Assembly (NCBI RefSeq): GCF_036711975.1
Contig: NC_091967.1
Coordinates: forward strand, 5,208,001-5,272,000
DNA length: 64,000 nucleotides
Source: Onthophagus taurus
Taxonomy: Eukaryota > Arthropoda > Insecta > Coleoptera > Scarabaeidae
Direction of reading: 5' to 3'
Shown here: positions 45,801-56,400 of the stretch, piece after piece
Layout of the letters: every line of letters starts with the position of its first letter
Numbering within the stretch: position 1 is the first letter of the stretch
Notes under the pieces: generated by a model
The model's database searches: none
Seen by the model: the letters and a program-made list of their open reading frames with translations, nothing else
What the model was told of the DNA's origin: nothing
Made by a program: the position numbers and the translations under genes

Positions 45801-47654
45801 ATAGGCATAGTTTCGTTACAAATAAAGAAATAATTCCGAATTTAGCTAAAAGTAAAGGAGGTCCGATTTTAGAAGGATACCTCTTTAAGAGAACTTCAAA
45901 CGCATTTAAAACGTGGAATAGACGTTGGTTTTGCCTTAGAGATAACCAATTAGTTTATAGGTAAATATCAAAAAAAAATCTGTTGAGTCATACTAATTAA
46001 ATAAAAAAATCAATGCAGAAAACGATCTGGGGATGATAATTACACAGTAATGGAAGAAGATCTTCGTTTATGCACCGTAAAACCAGTAGTAGATACAGAA
46101 AGAAGATTCTGTTTCGAAGTCGTATCCCCGTTAAAATGTCACATGTTACAAGCAGATTCAGAGGAGATGTTAACCGCTTGGATCTTAGCTGTACAAAGAG
46201 CTGTTGGGGTTGCATTTCAAAATCATCCAATATCGTCCGATACCGACACTAATAAACCCCTCGAAACGGCTTTTAATAAAATCGCCAACGAAAAGAAACG
46301 AAAAAAAGGTAGAATTTGGGAACAATTGCTTCGAATACCCGGAAATGATAAATGTTGCGATTGCGGCGAATCCAATCCGAGTTGGGCAAGTATTAATTTA
46401 GGAGTTACGTTGTGTATAGAATGTTCGGGTGTTCATCGAAGTCTTGGGGTGCATTATAGCAAAGTTAGATCGTTAACTTTAGATGATTGGGAACCGGAAT
46501 GTATTAAAGTTATGGCCGAATTGGGAAATACTGTCGTTAATAAAGTTTACGAGGCGAATGTTCCCGAAAATTACATCAGGGCAACACCAATGTGTACAAA
46601 GTACGTCTATTGAATAAATTGAATGTAAAAGATTTTTAATTTTTTTGTTTAGTTCAATACGAGAAAATTGGATTAAATCTAAATATGTTGAACGCAAATT
46701 TGTGTACAAACTCCCAGATATCACGGAGAGGGCTTCAAGAAATTTAATGAATATAAGAAAATGGAGTGTGCGGAGATTGCGAAGAAGACCAAGAAGTTGC
46801 GATAACTCAAGAAAAAATGTTGTGTCAAAACAACAACGCGATAGTGTGTTAATGTTTGGAAACGATCTAGATAAACCTATTAATGAAACGTTTGATATTA
46901 GTAGTGATCAAGACTCTACAGGTGGTGAAGATAATGATACACCAGGTTAATACATATATAATAATGCATAAAAATTATTATTTTTAAAATTTTTTAATAA
47001 AATCGTTTTAGATGAAGAAGATATAAGCAAATTACATCCAGATCGACTTCTATATAAAGCCGCTTTAGCTCATAATTTACCAGTTATGTGCGAGGCTTTA
47101 GCTTTGGGGGCGAATCAACAATGGAAAAATGAGGATGATCATAATAGAAGTGCTATTCATGAAGCAGTACTCAGTGTATTTATCTAATAACAAATAATAC
47201 AATAAGAACAGATAAAAATGTTTTAATAATTTTAGGGTTCAGTAATGTCTTGTGCATATTTGTTATTGAATGGTGCAAAAATTGATTTACAAGATGATCG
47301 AGGTCAAACTCCTTTACATTTAGCAACTCAAGGTGGTCATACCGCTCAAGTTTGTCTCTTATTGAAACACAGGGCGGATCAGCATTTAAATGATAACGAG
47401 GGACTTTTGCCATTAATGATAGCCGAACAAAAAAAGGACGCCGATATCGTGACTTTGTAAGAAATCTTAATTTGATAAGAATTTCATTTTATTAAAAATT
47501 TTTTAGATTAAGATTAGGTCGACTTAATGAAGAAATGAAAGGATCTGATATGGGTGTTTGTGGTGATGATACTTTTAACGACGTTGTTAGAGATTTCTCC
47601 CAAATGGCTTGTAGTCACCCAGAGCGGTTACAACGAACTAAAAATTCTGAATAG
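42804..47654 (+). CDS. CenB1A: Arf GTPase-activating protein ACAP / centaurin beta
   Basis: Exons: 42804-42856, 42917-43033, 43089-43491, 43555-43650, 45752-45960, 46019-46600, 46653-46945, 47012-47175, 47236-47456 and 47507-47654. They total 2286 nt, 761 residues plus stop, against about 780 in human ACAP2; all phases agree. The BAR domain covers about 1-235 (membrane curvature). The PH domain is about 260-357 (EGYLFKRTSNAFKTWNRRWF). The Arf-GAP zinc finger has Cys405, 408, 425 and 428, with the catalytic Arg433 in GVHRSLGVH. Ankyrin repeats lie at about 595-712 (GQTPLHLATQGGHTAQ). The protein stimulates GTP hydrolysis on Arf, mainly Arf6, in endosome recycling and actin control. The first exon (MRLNIDLNECLRDSPKF) matches the family start. 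Intron 4 (2.1 kb) contains a TTAA-flanked foldback element. Confidence 0.97.
44284..45021. mobile_element. 738-bp TTAA-flanked foldback element in ACAP intron 4
   Basis: Perfect ends ATAAATTTTTGAATAAAG and complement are flanked by TTAA at 44280-44283 and 45022-45025. The inverted arms are about 170 bp each with minor mismatches. TTAA insertion points to piggyBac-like mobilisation. No ORF inside. The downstream part of the intron (45060-45600) has further repeat-like pieces (CTCGTGGCTTCGCCACTCG near 45490). Confidence 0.85.
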
Positions 47655-48435
47655 AGAAATAAGTGAAATATTATTCTTTTTTTTTTTTAATAATTGTGCT
47701 TTAAATCTCTTTTAACAAATGTCTTTTTAATGTTATTTGTTACCAAAATACTCTTTTTTTAAAAGATGTGCCTTTGTATATTAATTGAATCTAAACCATT
47801 TTATGTTTTTACAGTATGTATATTTATATATTTAATCTATGTATAATTAAAATTTAAAAAGACAATTCTTTTTAGTAGTTTTTTTAATCACGTCGTTTTT
47901 AACCTTCTCACACTGGAGTTCAAAAGATCTGAGCAAGTTTTGTGTTATAAACTCAATTCCATGTTGTTTGAGTCCTACGTGACCTACATGATCACATCAA
48001 TTATAGAGTATTTTGATAAAATATAGTATTTTAGTACATCAGAAGCCCGAGATTATCATGGACTTTAACATAACAAAGAGGCCGCCTCGGCTAATTAGAT
48101 GTTTCATACAAATCTTTTGTTGATATGGTATTAGCTGTAGCGCCTCGGCCTCAAGTGATCTCCCGAATAGAGTAAATTAAGCATTTTGTCCATTAAGAGT
48201 GTAAAATAGTAGCTATCAACCCATGTGTGTCGAAATTTTGATATACTATAAAATAAATAAAAATAATATTAAAGTACCTTTCTTTTTATTGAAATAGAGC
48301 AGTGCTAGAATTATCTATCGTACTTATTTACCAATACATATCAATTAAATTTAAATAGTCACCGTCTAAGAGTAAATATATTAAACTATTATACTAATTA
48401 GAAAAACCATAACGTCAACACAAAAAGTGTTGATA
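47655..48435. other. 3' flank of ACAP and first copy of a direct repeat
   Basis: The first 250 bp are probably 3' UTR. Positions 48136-48425 repeat at 49556-49975 (TGTAGCGCCTCGGCCTC and TTGAAATAGAGCAGTGCTAG shared). The two copies bracket a block of satellite and hAT DNA. Confidence 0.6.
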
Positions 48436-48709
48436 TACGTGCGGCTAATCCCAAAAGTTTCTAGTTCTCGGTCTAGTGTTGGTTCTAGTTTCACACTAGT
48501 ACTAGCTGAATAACTATTAAAACTAGAACTAACACTTAACAGTTTTAATAGTTATTAAGCTAGTACTAGTGTGAAACTAGAACCAACACTAGACCTACAA
48601 CTAGAATCATTCGGGTTTAGCCGTCTTGAGAGACGTGCGGCTAAACCCGAAAGTTTCTAGTTCTTGATCTAGTGTTAGTTCTAGTTTTACACTAGCACTA
48701 TCTGAATAA
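48435..48709. repeat. Dispersed satellite block, left of the hAT insertion
   Basis: About two palindromic units, with arms TAGTTCTCGGTCTAGTGTTG and core GGGTTTAGCCGTCTTGAGAG. They continue at 49352 on the other side of the inserted element. Confidence 0.9.
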
Positions 48710-49351
48710 CAGAGCTGGGCAGTAGTTAACTACAAAAGTAGTTGACTACGTAATCAACTACTTTTATTCTAGTAGTAGTTATACCCGATGATTTTAGGCT
48801 GGCATAAAATATTCGCAAAAAGTAGTTAACTCCTCACTATTTTTGTTTATTTTAATTTCTTTTACGTAATTAACTACTTTTAAGACAGTTTAAGTACTTC
48901 CAAATATCCAGTATGTACATACACAAGCCGCGTTAGAACCTATGGTTAGAACAAGTCTGTGCTTTTCATTCCGTAAAGTACGCCCTTGCTTTAGAAGTAC
49001 AAAAAGAATTTGGCTTTTAAGCATAATTTATGTATAACACTTCTAACAGTTGTTAACTACTAACTAGAAACTTAGTTACCTTTAAAATAAGATTTATATA
49101 ATAAAAATATGTTTATTGTACTTTGCATTTATTTATTTATTATAGTAGACCTTTTTATGCATTTTTGCAGTTGTAGGTACGGCATTGGGTTTTTAGGCCT
49201 CAAAAGTGCATTTTATTATGTAGTTAACAAAGTAGTTAGATATTTAACTACTAACTACTTGGTAGTTAGTAATCTAAGTTCCATATTTTAAAAGTAGTTA
49301 CTTTGTTAGTTTTTTCTCCACTACTTTTTTCAAATAGTTTGCCCAGCTCTG
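48710..49351. mobile_element. Non-autonomous hAT element, 642 bp, 8-bp target duplication
   Basis: Terminal inverted repeats CAGAGCTGGGCA/TGCCCAGCTCTG are flanked by a perfect duplication CTGAATAA (48702-48709 and 49352-49359). End sequence and 8-bp duplication fit the hAT superfamily. The subterminal regions are packed with AGTAGTTA/TAACTACT motifs in both orientations, plausible transposase-binding sites. It has no transposase; a 60-codon ORF near 49109 is hydrophobic and unconvincing. Confidence 0.92.
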
Positions 49352-49495
49352 CTGAATAACTATTAAAACTAGAACTAACACTAGACCTAGAACTAGAAAA
49401 GTTCGGGTTTAGCCGTCTTGAGAGACATGCGGCTAATTCCGAATATTTCTCGGTCGAGTGTTAGTTCTAGTTTTACACTAGCACTATCACTGGTG
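49352..49495. repeat. Dispersed satellite block, right of the hAT insertion
   Basis: Continuation of the block interrupted at 48710, with arms AAAACTAGAACTAACACTAG and core GGGTTTAGCCGTCTTGAGAG. It is followed by the second copy of the bracketing direct repeat (49556-49975). Confidence 0.9.
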
Positions 49496-50481
49496 CGTTA
49501 TGTAAGATGTCCCAATGCAGTTTTCACCAACTTTGTGCGCACTGAACATGTTGACTGTAGCGCCTCGGCCTCGAAGGATCTTCCTGAATAGAGTAAATTA
49601 AGAATGTTGCTAATTTAAAGTGTAAAATAGTAGTGTAAAAAGGTAATCCCGGGATGTAACAGTCCCTTAGTGTAAGTGTCTTGTAACTAGAACATATATG
49701 CAAGGTGCAAAGGTGAAAGGAATAAAGTTTAGTTATAGTAAATAAAATAAATAAAGATAATATTAAAGTAGCTTTCTTTTTATTGAAATAGAGCAGTGCT
49801 AGAATTAATCTAATATATCATACTTATTTACCAATACATATCAATTAAATTTAAATAGTCACCGTCTAAGAGTAAATATATTAAACTATTATACTAATTA
49901 TATCATTTTTTTCTTTAAATAAGCTTCCATTTATATTATATATTATTATATATAAAACCATAACGTCAACACAAGAACCTCAAAAATCATAATGAAGCAA
50001 GATAGTTTTTTTTATACTCAATAAATTATATAGTAACTGTTTTAAAAATAAAATATACACCATTTTAATCGTAACTAGTACTTCACTATCTACATTTCTT
50101 TTTTTTTTAATTATTTTTATTTCATTTCTGACTCGACTAGTAGCCCCAAAAAGCACAAAAGAAAACAAAAAAAAAACGTTATCGACGTTTTTAATTAAAA
50201 ATCGACCATTTTTTCAAAATGCCTATCGATTTAACTTACAGCTTTACTCTTAAACACTAAGAACAAAAATGTGTATATTATGTATTATATTTTTATATAT
50301 TAGTAGTCGTAGTTATAGACGTTTAAAAGTCAAAAAATTATCCAAAACCAAATATTAAATGCAAGTAGTGCTAAAGAACGTAAGCTGTTATTTAAACAAT
50401 TTTTGTAGATCAAAGATTCACTAGGCAAGGATATTAATTGTGATGTAGTAGCATCCTAATTTTATTTTTTTTAGGATTTTT

Positions 50482-53400
50482 TTAGAATAAACGAGCTCGC
50501 TTTTTAAGCTCGTTACGACGCCACTGGGGTAACCTATAAAAATCCGCCCGTACACATTGGAATATTGCTTCAAATTCCGTATCAGATAGATGCCTCTAAA
50601 GTAATAAATAAAACATATTAATTAAAAATAAGTTATTTTAAAGATGTAGTTATTGTCACCTCTAGGTTTACTCTATCAACATCTGCGGGCAGTCGATAAT
50701 TATTCGTTAACAGTAAATGGTAAGGGTAAATCTTCGCTGGTTCGTTTATTAACATTGTGTGAGCCATGTTTGGCAGGGATCGTCTTACTTGAGACGTGTA
50801 CCCTCCTGGGGATCTTCCCAGTGCTGAGTAAGTCGTGGGTACGATCATTTCGGAATTCTGAGTAAAAATAATAAAATCAAAATAAATAAAATTAATATTA
50901 GATAACTTTAAAAGTTTAAGCTAAGTAAAAATAGATATAGTAATAAGATAAAAGAAATTGTAGATTTAGAATTCGGAAGATTTTTCTATGTTAGAAAAAG
51001 TCATAGTAAAATTAAAATTATTATAGTTATACTATAATTATTACGTACCAAAGCTCTTCTATCAACATCCGTCATTGACCCGATGGAAACTAGAGAAACA
51101 GTTTTCGATAAGTCAGTAACAATTCAACAAATTCAAAATTCATATCATAAGTTATTATTGATTAATTCTTATTCATGTTTATCATCGTTTAAAAGCAAGT
51201 TAAGTCGTGCACAAGTTTAAGCAAGTTAAAATAATAAAATCAACTCAAATTTATCAAAAAATAATAATAATAACAACCATAAACAGCAATCATACGAACT
51301 ATCACAACCGCATCTTTCACCCAACAATCCATAATGAAGCCAACAAACGTATAAAGATAAAAGTGTTAATTACTTACTGTCCGATTTGCCGCTACTAAAA
51401 TCCGTGCTATGCGTTTTTACTCCCATACCGCTAAACGAATAATCTCCCTGCGAAGTACACACACATGATGATTGTTAACAAAAAGACCAAAAAAAATTAA
51501 ATCAAAGCGAATTCATTTTTTATTTTAAACTACTTTTACTTTAAGGGAAAATAAAATCTATTTGAGTAAAAATTAAAAAGGGAATTTTTAACATTATTTA
51601 ATTTTTCACACAAAACAATCACTTTCTTAATTAAAAAAAAATGCAGCTAAAATTGATTAAATCATTCTAATTTATGTTTTTGTTATAAAAATATGTTCTT
51701 AGTAAATTAATATTTTCTAAGTAATAATCAAATCATATATAGTTCGTTTTTTTCTATAATACTTGTCAATGTAAATTTTTTAGGGTTTCTGTTGGTATTA
51801 TTCCTGATTTTTAGTAACATTTTCAGTAACTAAATAGTTGAGGTTAAAATACTAATACATTTTTAGATAAATACGATTTTAACGAATTACATATTTGTTG
51901 TAAAAACGTGCTACAAAGTACTTAAATAAAACAAAACACCTTTTCTAGGTAAATAAATGGCAAATAAACATCCCACAACATTTTTATGCACCTTTTCTTT
52001 TTAAATTATGAAAGCTCAAACGTCAATGTGACATATTTATTTTAAAAGATGATAAAACAAAACTCCCTATTAATTTTGCCAACTTTACAACAATTTGGCA
52101 GGTATTATAGAAAAAAAATGAACTATAATTAAGTTGGCAAATATAATTTGACTTTAAAATAGAGTCTTAATAAAACAGGAAATGAAGCAAATTAACTTAG
52201 AACAAGAAATGGTTGATATAAATATAAAGGTTTTCACGGTCGGTGTTAATTGAACTAGAATTAACACTAGCATTATCACTAGAAATAACTCTAGAACTAG
52301 AAACACACGGAATAACGGCTAAACCTGAATGTTTTTAGTTCTAGGTTTAGTGTTAGATCTAGTTTTACACCAGCACTATCACTAGAACTAACACAAGACC
52401 TAGAACCTGAATCATTTGGGTATAGCAGTATTGAGAGACGTGCGGTTAAAGTCGAAACTTCTCGGTCTAGTGTTAGTTCTAGTTTTACACTAGCAGTAGC
52501 TGAATAACTATTAAAACTAGAACTAACACTAGACCTAGAATTAGAAAGATTCGGGTTTAGCTAGTTTTACACTAGCACTATCACAAGACCTAGAACTAGA
52601 ATCATTCGGGTTTAGCCGTCTTAAGAGACGTGCGGCTAAACCCGAAAGTTTCTAGTTCTTAGTCTACTGTTAGTTGTAGTTTTACACTAGCACTAGCTGC
52701 ACAACTATTAAAACTAGTGCGTCTTTAGACGCACAGCTACACCCGAATGTTTCTAGTTCTAGTGTTAGTTCTAGTTTTACATCGGCACTATCACAAGAAC
52801 TAACACAAGATCTAGAACTAGAATCATTCGGATTTAGCCGTCTTAAGAGACGTGCGGCTAAACCCGAAAGTTTCTAGTTCTTGGTCTAGTGTTAGTTTTA
52901 CATTAGCACTAGCTGAATAACTATTAAAACTAGAACTAACACTAGACCTAGAACTAGAAAGTTTCGGGTCTGCATTATTAATTTAATAATAACTATAGCT
53001 TAATTTAATTTATTATTATTAAAATCCAACTTCAGTTTCTCGCGTTTATTTTAAATTTCCTCGGTACCGATTTCGACACTATATTAGGCATCATCAGCTG
53101 AATCTACAATTTAATTTAACTCAACCCAACCCAACTATCCCAAAACTGTATGCCTTACCTAAGCTTCATAAACAAAATATACCAATAAGACCTATAACTT
53201 CCTATAATAACTCGCCTACATATAAACTAGCATATTTCATGTTAAAAATTATCAAAGAAATGAATTTTAAACCAAATTATTCTACAGGGTGCCCATTATG
53301 TATGGAACATCGTATACAGGTAGACCATTATGTATGTAATATAGTATACAGGTGTCTCAGCGAGACCGGTCATTAGACGTTTCTGGGGTTCTGGCGAAAA

Positions 53401-56400
53401 TAAAAATTTGAGAATTCAGACTTAAGTATTATCAATTACGATCTCTTCGACTAAAATATTTTCAGACTTCTTGCACTTCCGGTTATACCGGAAGTCGCCA
53501 CCTACTTTATTTTTTAAATGGAACACCTGTATATTTTTACATATTTGGCTTTGTCTGTTTTCAGGGTTTATAAATAACTTTACTTTTTGCAATTTGATAC
53601 GGCCGTTGTCGAGTTATTCGAATTTTTCTAGAAAAATCTGCTCCAGCAGATATTTGTTCAAAAAATCAGAGAACACTCGATTTTTGGGATATCAATTTAG
53701 GATTCAGAATATGCTTAAACAACATGATGGAGTATGTTTTGGTGCCGAGAACGGTTATCTAGAACGTTTGGTCACTTTACTATGGCACGTTAACTTTTCA
53801 AAATTTGGAAGTACCATAACTTCATTTTTTTAAATGGCACCCCCCATATATTATTACTTAGTCGTCTTCGGCGTCTCATTCTACATCTTTTATATCCCAT
53901 ACCTAACATTAATAGTTTAGGAGATAATTAGGGTTTTTTGAAAAATGCACACATATCATATGGATATTTAGCCTAGTGTGCCATGAAAAACAAGCCTTCT
54001 CAATGAGTTCTTGTCAAAGACTCACTTGTTTACGTCACTTGATGCATGTGAGCAAATAATTATCTGTTATGTCCCTTAATATTAGTACTGAAAAGAGTTA
54101 AAATCGATAACAATAACGAAAGTAATATTTACACAAATCAAGAAATTCTTAATTTATTTTTTAGTCATAAAAAGCGCGACAAAGTTCGTAGTATGATTCC
54201 TAGATCTTCTTTGGCAGCTCGAATTGAGGTGTTAATTGAATTGAGGTGTTGGGACTGGGCTCGAAATAAGCCAAGGCATTCACCTCTTCCGTTGCATTAT
54301 CTACTACATTTTTTGGTCAGTTTAACACGTGATTAATTCGTCCAAAATGCAAAAAATTTGCTTCTATTCTTTTAAATTTATCTTTTGTCATCGAAAGTAA
54401 ATGCGGATAATTTTCATTAAACATTCTGCAAGTTCTACTAAGAACTTTGTCGCACTTTTTGTGCACAAAAAATAAATTATGGATTTCTTTATTTGTATAA
54501 ACATTATTTACGTTATTAATATCCATTTTAACTGGTTTTAGACTCACAAGCATCAAACAACGTAAATCAGACTTTGACGTTTGTCAATAAGTCATTAAAC
54601 ATTTGTTTTCCATGGCACACTAGGTTAATATCGATATGATATGTGAGCATTTTTCAAAAAACCCTAATTATTTCTCAAACTATTAATGTTAGGCATAGGA
54701 CATATGGAGTAGAAAAGATGTAAAATGAGACGCCAAAGACGACTAAGTAATAAAATATGGGGGGTGCCATTTAAAAAAATGAAGTTATGGTGCTTCCAAA
54801 TTTCGAAAAGTTAACGTGTTATAGTAAAGTGACCAAACGATCTAGACAGCCGTTCTTGGCACCAAAACATACTCCATCATGTTGTTTAAGCATGTTCTGA
54901 ATCCTAAATTGATATCTCAAAAATCGAGTGTTCTACGATTTTTTGAACAAATGTCCGCTGGAGCAGATTTTTCTAGAAAAATTCGATTAACTCGAGAACG
55001 GCCGAATCAAATTGCAAAAAGTAAAGTTATTTATAAAACAGACAAATCCAAATATGTAAAAATATACAGGGTGTTCCATTTAAAAAATAAAGTAGGTGGC
55101 GACTTCCGGTATAACCAGAAGTGCTAGGAAACTGAAAATATTTTAGACGAAGAGAACGTAATTGATAATACTTAAGTTTGAATTCTCAATTTTTTACTTT
55201 GGCCAGAACCACAGAAACGTCTAATGACCGGTCTCGCTGAGACACCCTGTATATCTTCGTAGGTATCAACTTTATAAAAAAACATTTTATACAAAAGTTG
55301 TTTAATATTTTATTTGTCATAATAAGATAACATTCAATTGTTTTTATTTCAAAAAACAAATGAACAACGAATAACACTTGAAGTTGTTCAAATGACAATG
55401 TACCTTTTCGTTAGGTTCATTTGATAGAGATTGTTTTTCTCTTTAAGATGACGTAAAATTTTAGTACCCTTATATCAGAAAATAAAAATTGTTTATTATG
55501 ATTTTTGATTTATGACTAGTTTTAATTATTCTCATTTAAACAGGATGTTTTGTAATTCAATTAAATTGTAGATTCGACTGATGATGACCTAATATAGTGT
55601 CGAAACCGGTAACGAGGAAATTTAAAATCTAATTCTTAATTTAATTTGTTTCACTAATATGAGTTTACTTAGAAAAAATCAATTTACCAAGATTAAATTT
55701 CATATATTTTGCCTTTCTTAAAAAAAAATAAATAAATAAAAACAACGACAAAGAAACAAAATTTCATGCATAATAACTTTTTTGTTTGATATTTGAAGAC
55801 CACGTAAGTCTCAAAAAACTTACGGGAAGGTGCGTATAGCTACCGGCTGATGAGCTGAACGTGTGCGATCGAGGGGCAAGGCCGTAACCCGGTTTTGGAA
55901 CGTGCCTCAATGCGCTGACGACTACCAAGGAGGAGGAGGAGCGTTTAAAATATAATTTTTTTTTAATCTTTTACTAAAATTTCGGTCAAAAATCGATTAA
56001 AAGTGATTGCCAGCATTAAAAATACTACTGTAACCTTGATAAATAAATGCAAGATGGAAGGCGAACCTTAACTTTCCTATGAAAAGGGCTAGAAATAGGA
56101 AGATTGATCTTAAATACTTACGTAACCGTTTCTGGTGGGTAAAGTTGACGATTTGAGACCGTAACCTGGCCTAGGAACGTGACGTAACGAGGAAACTACT
56201 GTTTGTGCGTGTACAGGCGACACAAAAACGATAAAAAAAATTAAATAAATACAACAAATAAACTAAAAGTGAAAATAAACGAAGTTAAACACATCATCTA
56301 ATACTTATTAACTTGATTAGGTTACATTGTTATTTTCAAAACTTAACTATTTATATATTTTTGAAAATCAAAATATAATTCTCAATAATAAAAATTTGTG

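Noticed and set aside
49109..49291. 60-residue hydrophobic ORF as a membrane protein gene
   Set aside because: It lies wholly inside the non-autonomous hAT element, between its AGTAGTTA motif clusters; most likely chance.
48136..49975. LTR retrotransposon with the direct repeats as LTRs
   Set aside because: The repeats lack TG...CA ends, no primer-binding site or gag/pol follows, and the interior is satellite and hAT DNA.
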